Positions 1-7,673 are shown, numbered from the stretch's first letter. The stretch is 14,245 nt of DNA from Candidatus Microgenomates bacterium (GCA_016182055.1 JACOYD010000050.1:1-14245), one strand, 5' to 3'. Translations and numbers: made by a program. Notes: generated by a model not told the origin, from the letters alone.

Positions 1-27
1 CTGATAAATTTAATATCCAACATACTA

Positions 28-648
28 TCACCTAAAACCTAAAACCTTTTTTATTGTTGGTTTTAGCTTCTTAATTGCCTTATATCTATGATTATACAAC
101 CTTTGCTCTTCTGGTGATAGCTGGTCCTCATGATAATACTTTTTTATTTTAGGTAAGTAAAAAAACGAGCGATAGGGATAACCGGATAATAACCTTACAT
201 GCGGATCTTTCAATACCCCCTTAACTTCTCCCTTGACAGAAAACGTCTCTCCCTTTGGCAATGCTAATGTTATGACAACCTTAAATGTTGCATCTTGTTT
301 GTTGAGAGATAATTTACTAACCAACTTCTTCATCGCAGCCATGATTTCCTCATCTGTCGCCTCTTTGCCATTTTTACCAAAAAAACGTCGGCTGCGAACC
401 CCAGGAGCTCCATTTAACCCATCAATTTCTATCCCTCCGTCATCAGCAATGGTGGGAAGTCCGGATAATTTGGCATAAAATTTGGCTTTTTTGACGGAGT
501 TTTCCCTGTAAGTTTTCCCCGTTTCCTCAACGTCTTGGGTAACATCAAGATCAGCAAGCGAAACAGTTTTTATAGGAAGGTCTGACAGAAAATTGGTAAT
601 CTCCAACAACTTCCCCGAATTTCTAGTCGCAATAAGTAATGTTTGCAT
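28..648 (-). CDS. rdgB: RdgB/HAM1-family non-canonical purine NTP pyrophosphatase
   Basis: The family hydrolyses dITP, XTP and ITP to the monophosphate and pyrophosphate in the cytoplasm, keeping deaminated purines out of DNA and RNA. The 206-residue product starts with the family's N-terminal substrate motif (ATRNSGK, residues 7-13). It has the catalytic acidic pair D69-D70 in ADDGGIEIDGL and the following APGVRSRRF segment (81-89). Near the C-terminus is NHR (186-188), the equivalent of the usual SHR. Odd: the usual GFGYDP base-recognition loop reads SGYPYRSFF (155-163), so the aspartate expected there is missing and substrate range may differ. The start at 648 has an AGAAG ribosome site just upstream. 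The gene follows the TrpR-like gene by 17 nt, with a copy of that gene's palindromic operator spanning the junction. Family assignment is firm; exact substrate is not. Confidence 0.88.
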   Translation of the reverse strand: MQTLLIATRNSGKLLEITNFLSDLPIKTVSLADLDVTQDVEETGKTYRENSVKKAKFYAKLSGLPTIADDGGIEIDGLNGAPGVRSRRFFGKNGKEATDEEIMAAMKKLVSKLSLNKQDATFKVVITLALPKGETFSVKGEVKGVLKDPHVRLLSGYPYRSFFYLPKIKKYYHEDQLSPEEQRLYNHRYKAIKKLKPTIKKVLGFR

Positions 649-659
649 ATCGTACTTCT

Positions 660-685
660 ACTCTATTACAGTCTAGTAATAGAGT
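660..685. promoter_or_regulatory. Palindromic operator, copy A (between TrpR-like gene and rdgB)
   Basis: A 26-bp element has perfect 10-bp inverted arms ACTCTATTAC and GTAATAGAGT around a 6-bp centre containing CTAG. It is identical at all 26 positions to copy B at 1143-1168. It overlaps the last codons and stop of the TrpR-like gene and ends 12 nt before the rdgB start codon. No convincing -35 hexamer lies at the right distance here, so it may act as a roadblock or modulate rdgB rather than cover a strong promoter. Binding by the adjacent TrpR-family protein is inferred from location and from the CTAG core, which is also central to the E. coli trp operator. Confidence 0.72.
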
Positions 686-1136
686 TTTTAACAGAGCTTC
701 TCTTTTTCTGCTTTTTAACTTTTTTACCTATTTCGTTTATGATAATTTCTGGGAGGAAATATGTAGGGTATTTCTTTTTTAAATTTGGTGCAATTTGCAT
801 TCTTTCTTTATCAATTTCATCTTCAATTTTTCGCAATTCGCTTATTGCTATCCGCAAACCATTTCCGTTAGAAGCCAAGATATTATTAATCTTCGCAATT
901 GTAGTATCTGTAACCTTTACATAATTTCGTATAGACCTGTAATCATATTCTCCAAGCAACATCTTTGCAATCTGAATCCGTTTTGCCAACATTTTCATTT
1001 CGGTAGGCGTAAGAAGATCTTTTAGAAAATTTTTAACCTGATCTTTATCTTCTAGCAACGTAATGAGGTTCCAGAAATTATGAAGAAAAAAACCCATGTG
1101 GCGTGGATCAACTCTTATGCGAGAAATCCTTGTCAT
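666..1136 (-). CDS. TrpR-family (YerC/TrpR-like) transcriptional regulator
   Basis: The 156-residue protein has a Trp-repressor-like helical domain at about residues 30-90. The signature LLTPTEMKMLAKRIQIAKML (41-60) is followed by a helix-turn-helix at about 64-88. A lysine-rich C-terminal tail (about 124-156) ends in a basic stretch. The family binds DNA as a dimer; this branch is usually of unknown ligand and should not be assumed to sense tryptophan. The gene sits between two identical palindromes, one in its own promoter and one at its 3' end, which strongly suggests autoregulation and possibly control of rdgB. The start at 1136 was chosen because GAGTGAGG precedes it and because relatives I recall begin with a similar MT-x-IS-x-I segment. 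The gene is visibly more AT-rich than the lysine operon upstream. Confidence 0.82.
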   Translation of the reverse strand: MTRISRIRVDPRHMGFFLHNFWNLITLLEDKDQVKNFLKDLLTPTEMKMLAKRIQIAKMLLGEYDYRSIRNYVKVTDTTIAKINNILASNGNGLRIAISELRKIEDEIDKERMQIAPNLKKKYPTYFLPEIIINEIGKKVKKQKKRSSVKNSITRL

Positions 1137-1142
1137 AACCTC

Positions 1143-1171
1143 ACTCTATTACAGTCTAGTAATAGAGTCAA
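1143..1171 (-). promoter_or_regulatory. Promoter of the TrpR-like gene with embedded operator copy B
   Basis: Reading the minus strand, TTGACT (1171-1166) and TAGAGT (1148-1143) are separated by exactly 17 bp. The 26-bp palindrome at 1143-1168, identical to the copy at 660-685, fills the spacer and the -10 box, so a bound dimer would occlude RNA polymerase. The start codon lies only 6 nt beyond the -10 hexamer, so the transcript should have almost no leader. Promoter hexamers are read by eye; autorepression is inference. Confidence 0.72.
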
Positions 1172-1202
1172 GAGAAAAGTTTGTGTAAAAGGACCTGTCC
1201 GA

Positions 1203-1712
1203 TCAAAACTCGCTTAAAATTTTTTGGACAATATGCTCAATGCTTTCTTTCTCTGTATCTATAATCTTTGCGTCTGGAAATTTGTTATTGTAAATTTCGT
1301 GTGCTAAATTTTTTATTGTTTCTTCAGCTAATGCTTTTCGCAAACCTTCAGGAACACCTTTTCTTGTTTTATCTCTTTGCAATAAAATATCATTATGAGC
1401 AACAAAATCAAATATTTTTATCTTTACACCATGCTTTTGAGCAATTTGAATAAAAAGATTAACATGTTTATGATATTGGAAAATTCCTTCAGCCAGTACA
1501 GAAAATTTCTTATTCAAAAAATAATCAAGTGAGGCAGCTGCCGCACCATACCAATGATCCCGATCTGATACTTCATTTCTGGAATTAAGAAATCGTTTAA
1601 ATGAATCCACATGAAACCAAACAATATTTTTCTTTCGTTTCTGTATCTCCTCACAAACTGTAGACTTTCCGCTTGCAGGTGCACCTCTTAATATAATGAG
1701 CGTCTGTTGCAT
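1203..1712 (-). CDS. Small P-loop kinase (AAA_33 / zeta-toxin-like fold)
   Basis: The 169-residue ATP-binding protein has a Walker A motif GAPASGKST at residues 10-18. A likely substrate-side acidic residue is D36 in FHVDSFKRF. An Arg-rich lid-like segment RDKTRKGVPEGLRK lies near residue 113. This is the architecture of small kinases that phosphorylate nucleic-acid ends, nucleosides, sugars or antibiotics, as well as zeta-type toxins; the true substrate cannot be told from sequence. Its start is 1 nt past the lysS stop, so it is very likely the last cistron of the lysine operon, although it is more AT-rich than the genes before it. No antitoxin partner is evident. No clear terminator follows before the TrpR-like promoter. 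Confidence 0.7.
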   Translation of the reverse strand: MQQTLIILRGAPASGKSTVCEEIQKRKKNIVWFHVDSFKRFLNSRNEVSDRDHWYGAAAASLDYFLNKKFSVLAEGIFQYHKHVNLFIQIAQKHGVKIKIFDFVAHNDILLQRDKTRKGVPEGLRKALAEETIKNLAHEIYNNKFPDAKIIDTEKESIEHIVQKILSEF

Positions 1713-1713
1713 A

Positions 1714-3138
1714 TTAGATTTCCGAAAAACGTTTCTTCACAAATCCCCGGTCAAGGGACAAGATTAGCCAGGCGGCTTTGGGGCCGTGATCTTTGCCAAT
1801 TAGTGAAAGGTAAATGGCAGAGAAAGCCTCTTTTGAGGAAATTTCTAATTCTTTGGCCCAATTATAAAGATTGGCTTGAAAATCTTCCGCCTGCCAGTTT
1901 TTCATTAACTCTCCAGCCACTTTGGCTAAAAACATTTTTTGCAGAGCCGATAAATGAAGTGCCGCCTCTGGAAATTCCTCTTTGACAGTAAACTTTTCTT
2001 CTTCCGGCGCAAACTTATCCAGCCAAATTTTGGCATAAGGAACTCTTGCCTTAACATCTTCTCTTTCCAGTTCTTTTTCCTTGCCGGGCATCTGAAGAAG
2101 ATTAACCACATCACTAAACCTCATCTTCTTTGAAGGATTTTCTTTATCATATTCATCAAAAAGACGGGGGATAGTTGTGGGTTCGTATGGATCAAAATTA
2201 ACCGCCTGATTTATTTTGGTCTTTACCATCAAAAACCGAACCAGCTCCGGCGGCAGTACTTCCAGTAATTCTTCTCCTGTCAGTCCCAAACCTTTAGAGG
2301 AAGACATTTTCTTGCCTCCTGTCAGGAAAAATTCATAGGCAAATTGAAGAGGAGGTTCTTTGGCAAAAACTTCCCGGCAAATTTTAAGCGCCACGTCATA
2401 TGAACCACCGGCCGATGCATGATCTTTCCCTGCGCCCTCAATTGTTACCCCAAACGTCCACCATTTGGCCGCCCATTCCACCTTCCACGGCATTTTGCTT
2501 TTCCCGTCAAAAGGAGATATCTTCTCATTAAAACCGCATCCCTTTGCCCATTTAACCAATGTTTCTTCGCATGAAAAAGCCACTTCTTTCCCATTCCAAC
2601 CTGTCACCTTTGTTGTCCCGACTTTACCGCATTTTGGGCAAACAACCTGCAGGGGAAACCAATCTTTTGCTATTTCTTTTTGATAAATATTGCTATAGAC
2701 GCGCCGCACTTGATCGGCATTGTCCAATACAAATTGAATCGCCTTATTAAAAGTTCCGTTGTTGTAAAGCTCACTGGTCTTGTATATTTCCGGTTTAATG
2801 TTAAGGGTACTTAAAAGCGACTTCATTTTATCCGCAAAATAATCTGCAAATGAACCTTTGCCAGACGGCGCGGGAGCCAAGTATAAAGGAATTCCCAGAT
2901 ATTTGCCGTGAGACGTTTGCAAATCGGCAGGTAAGCCGTCTATGGGATCTGCATCATCAAATCCATAAATAAACTTTACCTTTTGTTTACGCTCTTTAAG
3001 AATTTGAAAAAGAGTATCATGAATAACAGGACCTTTAAGCGATCCCATGTGCACCATGCCAGATGGAGTCCATGAGTCGTTGATAATTTGCGGCCCTTTT
3101 ACATTTGCCAAAAGTTCATCCGCCCAAAACATGCTCAT
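1714..3138 (-). CDS. lysS: Class I lysyl-tRNA synthetase
   Basis: Attaches lysine to tRNA-Lys. This is the class I (Rossmann) form typical of archaea and a minority of bacteria, not the common class II enzyme. The 474-residue protein has the HIGH-type motif as HMGS (30-33, in PSGMVHMGS) and the KMSKS loop as KMSSSK (277-282). A four-cysteine probable zinc cluster lies at C167, C170, C190 and C201. The catalytic core also shows FIYGFDDADP (57-66). The C-terminal part is the helical anticodon-binding region. The start overlaps the stop of the upstream hydrolase gene by ATGA. Being in the same operon as lysWXYZJ ties lysine use to lysine supply and supports lysine, rather than arginine, as the pathway product. 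It would also come under the leader attenuator, so poor lysyl-tRNA charging would raise synthetase levels. Name note: the class I gene is sometimes called lysK, which also names the LysW peptidase. Confidence 0.93.
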   Translation of the reverse strand: MSMFWADELLANVKGPQIINDSWTPSGMVHMGSLKGPVIHDTLFQILKERKQKVKFIYGFDDADPIDGLPADLQTSHGKYLGIPLYLAPAPSGKGSFADYFADKMKSLLSTLNIKPEIYKTSELYNNGTFNKAIQFVLDNADQVRRVYSNIYQKEIAKDWFPLQVVCPKCGKVGTTKVTGWNGKEVAFSCEETLVKWAKGCGFNEKISPFDGKSKMPWKVEWAAKWWTFGVTIEGAGKDHASAGGSYDVALKICREVFAKEPPLQFAYEFFLTGGKKMSSSKGLGLTGEELLEVLPPELVRFLMVKTKINQAVNFDPYEPTTIPRLFDEYDKENPSKKMRFSDVVNLLQMPGKEKELEREDVKARVPYAKIWLDKFAPEEEKFTVKEEFPEAALHLSALQKMFLAKVAGELMKNWQAEDFQANLYNWAKELEISSKEAFSAIYLSLIGKDHGPKAAWLILSLDRGFVKKRFSEI

Positions 3139-3818
3139 AATACCAGTATTTCACCTTTTTGCATTGTTTTCCACTCGTACTTGCCAATTGGCTCGGAACA
3201 GAGCAATGTTATCCCGCCGTCCTCTGCATAATGAAGACTAAAGTACTCTTTATTCCCATCATACCGGCAGAGTGCGTAGAAACGATTATTTTTGACAAGA
3301 CCAATATTCATGCCGGTAATTTTTTTAGAATTTTTGACAATCAGCTCATCAACTGTTTTAAGTACCTCATCCGGCTTGCTGTTATCAAGTTCCTCCAAAA
3401 TAAGACTAAATATTTTCTGCGCTCCGATTTCTCCCGCCAGTTTTCTTTGAACAGTCACACCGCGAATAAGGCCATTAAAAACAAAACACAGCGGGCCGTC
3501 AATATAGGGTTGGTTATAAACAATGTTCCCCTTGTGCTGGGGAAAGCCGGCGCTTCTGGCATGAACTACAAATACATCCGTTTCTTCAAATTGACCAAAT
3601 TTATCCTGCTCCTCCCATATCGGTCTTAGTGATTTATATATTTGCCAATTTTGATTTTTGATTGCTTGCCCTGAGCGAAGTCGAAGGGCTATTCCCCATC
3701 CGTCTCCCTGCCAGTCGCCGTCCGGTGCCCGGCTTTTTCGGCACATTTGCGCAAATTGGCTAAGCAATTCTTGCGGTTTTATCTTTTTTTGGGAACGGGC
3801 CATTAAAAAACGACACAT
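3135..3818 (-). CDS. Class II glutamine amidotransferase-like Ntn hydrolase (YafJ/EgtC type)
   Basis: The 227-residue protein begins Met-Cys-Arg-Phe, so removal of Met exposes Cys2, the nucleophile of class II amidotransferases; this fixes the start. Other family marks are GDGWGIA (38-44), VHARSAG (85-91) and NGLIRG (115-120), which form the amide-binding pocket. There is no synthase domain, so it should act as a stand-alone hydrolase of gamma-carboxamide or gamma-glutamyl bonds, as EgtC does in ergothioneine synthesis. It sits between lysJ (11-nt gap) and lysS (ATGA overlap). No LysK is present and LysW ends in Gln. My inference is that it may deamidate LysW, release lysine from LysW, or both. 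Residues about 44-52 come from an in-frame insertion of a small palindromic repeat (3668-3689), in a loop right after GWGIA. A general glutaminase role remains possible. Confidence 0.85.
   Translation of the reverse strand: MCRFLMARSQKKIKPQELLSQFAQMCRKSRAPDGDWQGDGWGIALRLRSGQAIKNQNWQIYKSLRPIWEEQDKFGQFEETDVFVVHARSAGFPQHKGNIVYNQPYIDGPLCFVFNGLIRGVTVQRKLAGEIGAQKIFSLILEELDNSKPDEVLKTVDELIVKNSKKITGMNIGLVKNNRFYALCRYDGNKEYFSLHYAEDGGITLLCSEPIGKYEWKTMQKGEILVL
3668..3689. repeat. Small palindromic repeat, copy 1 (in frame within the hydrolase gene)
   Basis: Inverted 5-bp arms GCCCT and AGGGC enclose the 12-nt core GAGCGAAGTCGA. A second copy at 13138-13159 has different, but again complementary, arms (ATGGT/ACCAT) and the same core with one change. 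Conserved core with co-varying stems indicates a dispersed REP-like element. Here it is read through as Leu-Arg-Ser-Gly-Gln-Ala within the hydrolase without breaking the frame. Confidence 0.68.
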
Positions 3819-3829
3819 GATATAAAAAC

Positions 3830-4978
3830 TTAAAATTCAAAACTTAAAACTTTCTTAAATACAGCTATCACTAGATCTATTTCTTTTTTACTAATAATAT
3901 ATGGCGGCAGGAAGCGGACTATGTTGGAGCCGGCGGGAATAGCGATGATTTTGGCATTTTGCAAAGCTTTAAGGACCGGCGTGGCGTTTTGAGATAATTC
4001 TATCGCCAGCATCAGTCCAATTCCCCGAACCTCCGAAATCTTTGGATGTTTTAATGTTTTGAGTTTTGCCAAAAAATAATCTCCCATTTCTCTAACATGT
4101 TTTAATACTTTTCCATCCTCAAATTCTTTCAAAACCGCCAAAATTCCCGCACAGGCCAGGGGATTGCCGCCAAAGGTAGAAGTGTGTACGTGAAGCGGTA
4201 TTGTTTGGGCAATTTCTTCTGTCACCAGCGTGGCGCCTATCGGTATTCCCCCTGCCAATCCCTTTCCCAAACATAAGATGTCCGGTTTTAATCCAAACTG
4301 CTCCCCTGCCAAAAAGGTGCCGGTTCTGCCTATCCCTGTTTGAATCTCATCAACAATAAGAAGAATACCTTTTTCGTTGCACAGTTTTTGCACGAATTGC
4401 AGATACCCTTTGGGCGCAAGATTAATACCCCCTTCTCCCTGAACCGGCTCCAAGATAACTGCCGCCGTGTCTTTATTAACGCTTTTAACTAGTGCGTCTT
4501 TATCACCAAAGGGAACATGAGCGAAGCTCCACAATAACGGTTCAAATTGCTGGCGATATTTCAAAGATCCTGTGGCAGAAAGACCTCCCAAAGTTTTACC
4601 ATGATACCCTTCCTCCATGGCTACAAAATGGGTTTTGCCGCTTGCCAGTTTGGCAAATTTTAAGGCCGCCTCCATCGCCTCCGAGCCTGAACTGGAAAAA
4701 AACACTCGCTGCAATTTACCATTGCAGTGACTAACTAATAGTTTTGCCGCTTCATCTCTCGCATCGGAGCCAAATGAACCGTGAATATTGACAATTTTAC
4801 TAAGCTGTTTTTTAAGAGCCCTTGTAATTGACGGATATTGGTAGCCAAAAATAGAGACGCCGTAGTTACTGGCAAAATCAAGATATTTCCGGCCGCTTTT
4901 TTCGATAAGATATGCTCCCTTGCCTTCAACAAATGTAACGCCTCTATTGGGATAAGAAGCTACCAGATAATCGTTCAT
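3830..4978 (-). CDS. lysJ: LysW-aminoadipate semialdehyde/LysW-gamma-lysine aminotransferase
   Basis: PLP-dependent class III aminotransferase of the ArgD/LysJ family, 382 residues. In the pathway it converts LysW-bound aminoadipate semialdehyde to LysW-bound lysine with glutamate as amino donor. Visible marks are the phosphate-binding segment SSSGSEAMEAAL (95-106), GYHGKTLGG (124-132), the cofactor-ring aspartate in VDEIQTG (D210) and the Schiff-base lysine K239 in LGKGLAGG. The start overlaps the lysZ stop as ATGA. Sequence alone cannot separate LysJ from acetylornithine aminotransferase; the call rests on neighbours lysW, lysX and lysZ. The 3' end and the 11-nt gap to the next gene are a run of AACTTAAAA-type repeats of no obvious function. 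Confidence 0.88.
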   Translation of the reverse strand: MNDYLVASYPNRGVTFVEGKGAYLIEKSGRKYLDFASNYGVSIFGYQYPSITRALKKQLSKIVNIHGSFGSDARDEAAKLLVSHCNGKLQRVFFSSSGSEAMEAALKFAKLASGKTHFVAMEEGYHGKTLGGLSATGSLKYRQQFEPLLWSFAHVPFGDKDALVKSVNKDTAAVILEPVQGEGGINLAPKGYLQFVQKLCNEKGILLIVDEIQTGIGRTGTFLAGEQFGLKPDILCLGKGLAGGIPIGATLVTEEIAQTIPLHVHTSTFGGNPLACAGILAVLKEFEDGKVLKHVREMGDYFLAKLKTLKHPKISEVRGIGLMLAIELSQNATPVLKALQNAKIIAIPAGSNIVRFLPPYIISKKEIDLVIAVFKKVLSFEF

Positions 4979-5769
4979 TGAATTACCGTACCCTTTCCCG
5001 CCAAAGCATTTTTAATGGGATTTTTCACTCTGCCATCGCCAAAATATACTTTTTTTACTCCCGCAATAATTGCCTCTTTGGCACCCAATAATTTTTTTCT
5101 AATTCTGCCTTGAGCTTTTTCCAAAAAGCTGTCCAGTTTTTCTTTGTCGATCGTTGGTATTCTGGATGACTCATCTTTCAGATCAACCAACAATCCCGCC
5201 GCCTCAAATAACATCACCACGGTTTTCACCTTAAGGGCTTTGACCATGGACGCCACAGCGCGGTCGTTATCGACATTAATAAGTTCTCCCTCTTTGGTGA
5301 TGGCCGGAATTGTCAAAACCGGCGTGTAGCCGTTTTTGATTAAAAGGCCCAGCAATTTAGCATTAACCGACTCCACATTGCCGGTAAGGGAATCTCGTAT
5401 TGCTTTTATTTTGGCACCCTCTTTGGCATAAATTATTTCTTTGCGTTTTCCCAGCCACAGCCTGCCGTCGGCCCCTGTCAGCCCCACCGCATTAACACCG
5501 TGTTTTTGAAAAGCAGCCACGATTTTTTTATTAACTAAACCGCTATAAACCATCGTTAAAACATCCATCACCTGGGGGGTGGTATATCTGCTGGTAAAAC
5601 CGGAGGGAGAGGTAATTATTTTTTCCAAAACTCCCAGCTTTTGGGAAATTTCGGACATAAAGACATTTGCTCCATGAACAATAACCACATCTTCGTCAAG
5701 CTTTTTGATGTCCTCTGCTATGCCTTCCCAGTTGAGGTTTTTGCCTCCGCCAACTTTTACAATAATCAT
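4975..5769 (-). CDS. lysZ: LysW-aminoadipate 6-kinase
   Basis: Amino-acid kinase of the acetylglutamate-kinase family, 264 residues. It phosphorylates the side-chain carboxyl of alpha-aminoadipate carried on LysW. It has KVGGGKN (5-11) for ATP phosphates, VHGAN (31-35), GLTGADGRL (96-104) and the nucleotide-side LINVDNDRAVA (163-173). The SPSGFTSRYT segment (54-63) resembles the carrier-protein-type kinases (LysZ) more than free acetylglutamate kinases, by recollection. The gene starts 2 nt after the lysY stop and overlaps lysJ by ATGA, so translation is probably coupled. Confidence 0.88.
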   Translation of the reverse strand: MIIVKVGGGKNLNWEGIAEDIKKLDEDVVIVHGANVFMSEISQKLGVLEKIITSPSGFTSRYTTPQVMDVLTMVYSGLVNKKIVAAFQKHGVNAVGLTGADGRLWLGKRKEIIYAKEGAKIKAIRDSLTGNVESVNAKLLGLLIKNGYTPVLTIPAITKEGELINVDNDRAVASMVKALKVKTVVMLFEAAGLLVDLKDESSRIPTIDKEKLDSFLEKAQGRIRKKLLGAKEAIIAGVKKVYFGDGRVKNPIKNALAGKGTVIQ

Positions 5770-5771
5770 AG

Positions 5772-6821
5772 TTAAATAGGATGTAACCCGGGAAAAGTAA
5801 GTCCTGCTGTTTCGGGGAAACCAGACATAATGTTCATGGCTTGAACGGCCTGTCCGGCCGTTCCTTTGCCCAGATTATCAATAGCTCCAATAGCCACCAG
5901 TCTATTTTCCCGCTCGCTTAGGGCAAAACCAATATCGCAGTAATTGGTACCTGTGAGAATTTTTGGCTCCGGATAACGATAATTACCTGTTGCCTCCTTG
6001 ACAATGCGAATAAACGGCTCTTTACTATATTCGCTCCTATATGCTTTCCAAACGTCTTTTTCGCTAATCTCTTTTTTCGGCCTGGTGTGAATTGTCACCA
6101 ACAGCCCCCGCACCATCTCAATGGTGGTAGCAGAAACAGCCACTTTTATTTTTTTGGCAAAGGGTGATAACTCCTGTTCAATTTCTCCTGCGTGGCGATG
6201 GTCAACCGGTTTGTAGGAACGCACCACTCCCGCTCTTTCCGGATGATGCGAAGCAGAAGTTAGCACATGACCTCCCTGTGAACTGCTCATTTTGGCATCA
6301 ATGATAATTGAATCTTCTTCTATCAGTTTATGTTTAAGTAGAGGATATAAAGTCAGTATAGACACGGTGGCTTCACAACCCGCACAGGCCACGTATTTGG
6401 CTTTTTTAATCTCGCTTCGATGAAGTTCGGCCAGTCCGTAAATAAATTTTGATAATAAATTGGGTAAACTATGTTCTTTTTTATACCAATAGGCAAAGGC
6501 GTCTTGGCTATTAAGGCGAAAATCTGCTCCTAAATCGATAATTTTACGGGCAATTTTCCCAAAACCTGCCATATTCTGCATGGAAAGCGTGTTTGGCAAA
6601 GATATAAAAAGCATATCGCAGGCTTTTAGCTCCTGCGGGAGACAAAAAATTAAGTCGGTAATGCCGCGTACATTAGGATGAGCCACCCCCACTGGCTGGC
6701 CGGCCAGCGTGCGGGAAGTAACTTGCAAAACATTAACATGGGGATGGAAAAGAAGAATTCGCAACAGCTCTCCTCCGGCATAACCAGAAGCCCCCACAAT
6801 AGAAACATTAATTTTTTTCAT
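5772..6821 (-). CDS. lysY: LysW-aminoadipyl-6-phosphate reductase
   Basis: NAD(P)H-dependent semialdehyde dehydrogenase of the ArgC/LysY family, 349 residues. It reduces the acyl phosphate made by LysZ to the semialdehyde while the substrate stays on LysW. The Rossmann loop GASGYAGGELL is at 10-20. The catalytic cysteine is C149 in ACAGCEAT, with the AGC-x-AT form I associate with LysY rather than the GCYPT of ArgC. ASHHPERAG and DHRHAGEIEQEL lie in the substrate domain. The start overlaps the lysX stop (ATGA). Full family length; nothing appears missing. Confidence 0.9.
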   Translation of the reverse strand: MKKINVSIVGASGYAGGELLRILLFHPHVNVLQVTSRTLAGQPVGVAHPNVRGITDLIFCLPQELKACDMLFISLPNTLSMQNMAGFGKIARKIIDLGADFRLNSQDAFAYWYKKEHSLPNLLSKFIYGLAELHRSEIKKAKYVACAGCEATVSILTLYPLLKHKLIEEDSIIIDAKMSSSQGGHVLTSASHHPERAGVVRSYKPVDHRHAGEIEQELSPFAKKIKVAVSATTIEMVRGLLVTIHTRPKKEISEKDVWKAYRSEYSKEPFIRIVKEATGNYRYPEPKILTGTNYCDIGFALSERENRLVAIGAIDNLGKGTAGQAVQAMNIMSGFPETAGLTFPGLHPI

Positions 6822-7669
6822 TTTTTGGCAACTTTAAGGCAATAATCAAGAATAGTGCCCGCAATGTCTATACCGGTGACACGCTGCACATTTTTAAATT
6901 CTATGGTATGATTAACCTCATTGACCACATAACCGTTTTTAGTTTCAAACAGATCAAGTCCCAATACTCCTTCGCCAATGGCTTTTCCGGTAGCTAAGGC
7001 AATTTTCTTAAGCGCTCTATCTACCTTGCAGGGAACTGCTTCTGCACCCCTGGCCGTGTTGGTAATCCAGTGATTACTCTTTCGGTAAATAGCCGCAATT
7101 ACTTTTCCTCCGATGACATGAACCCGAATGTCTCTTCCCGGCTTCTCGATGTATTTTTGCATATAAATGGCCTGATGATGGGGGCCGCCTAAAGTCAGCT
7201 TTTGCTCAATAACCGCCTCCAAAGCATGAGCATCATTTAATTTTGCCACCAGTCTGCCCCACGACCCATGCACCGGCTTAATCACTACGGGGTATCCGCC
7301 TAACTCTAAAACTGCAGCCTTGGCCTGCTCTTCCCCAAAAATCAGGCTAAAACGGGGAGTAGGCACTCGGTGTTTAAATAAAGTCAGCGAAGTGAGAAAT
7401 TTATTCTCGCAAAGCCTGGCCACAGAAAGATTATTAACTACAGGTATTCTCATACTTTCAAAAAATTCAATGGCATGGGAGCCTTTGACAGTGGAAAGGC
7501 ATCTTTCTAAAACTACGTCGAAGCGCTCTTGGTATGAAACAGGGTCTAAAATTTGCTCGCGCACATCAACCAGACGCAGATTAACATTTCGGCGCTTTGC
7601 CGCATCAATAAGGAGTTTTTCATCTCCCCGGATAGTCGTATGCAAAAGTCCAATTTTTACTTTTTTCAT
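6818..7669 (-). CDS. lysX: LysW--L-2-aminoadipate ligase (ATP-grasp)
   Basis: RimK-like ATP-grasp ligase of 283 residues. It joins the alpha-amino group of L-2-aminoadipate to the side-chain carboxyl of the C-terminal residue of LysW. Features include the ATP-binding lysine K131 with HGSWGRLVAK (134-143), GRDIRVHVIGG (178-188), the triphosphate-loop NTARGAEA (204-211), metal ligands around D239, and EVN (251-253). The stretch NHTIEFKN (253-260) matches the substrate-side motif I recall for LysX enzymes, favouring aminoadipate over glutamate. It starts 4 nt after the lysW stop. LysX normally needs a C-terminal Glu on its carrier, which this LysW does not encode. Confidence 0.9.
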   Translation of the reverse strand: MKKVKIGLLHTTIRGDEKLLIDAAKRRNVNLRLVDVREQILDPVSYQERFDVVLERCLSTVKGSHAIEFFESMRIPVVNNLSVARLCENKFLTSLTLFKHRVPTPRFSLIFGEEQAKAAVLELGGYPVVIKPVHGSWGRLVAKLNDAHALEAVIEQKLTLGGPHHQAIYMQKYIEKPGRDIRVHVIGGKVIAAIYRKSNHWITNTARGAEAVPCKVDRALKKIALATGKAIGEGVLGLDLFETKNGYVVNEVNHTIEFKNVQRVTGIDIAGTILDYCLKVAKK

Positions 7670-7673
7670 ATAT

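Noticed and set aside
1191..1200. GGACCTGTCC palindrome after the kinase gene as a terminator
   Set aside because: A 4-bp stem with a 2-nt loop cannot form a stable hairpin, despite four T following on the minus strand.
3827..3852. AACTTAAAA-type iterations at the lysJ end, and the similar CTAAAACC repeat at 34-48 at the rdgB end
   Set aside because: Low-complexity AT-rich sequence at gene ends; no pairing, protein or promoter role could be supported.
3830..7669. Arginine (ArgX/ArgB/ArgC/ArgD) reading of the operon
   Set aside because: LysW, the LysX motif NHTIEFKN, the Lys-codon leader and the adjacent lysyl-tRNA synthetase together favour lysine; dual use cannot be fully excluded.
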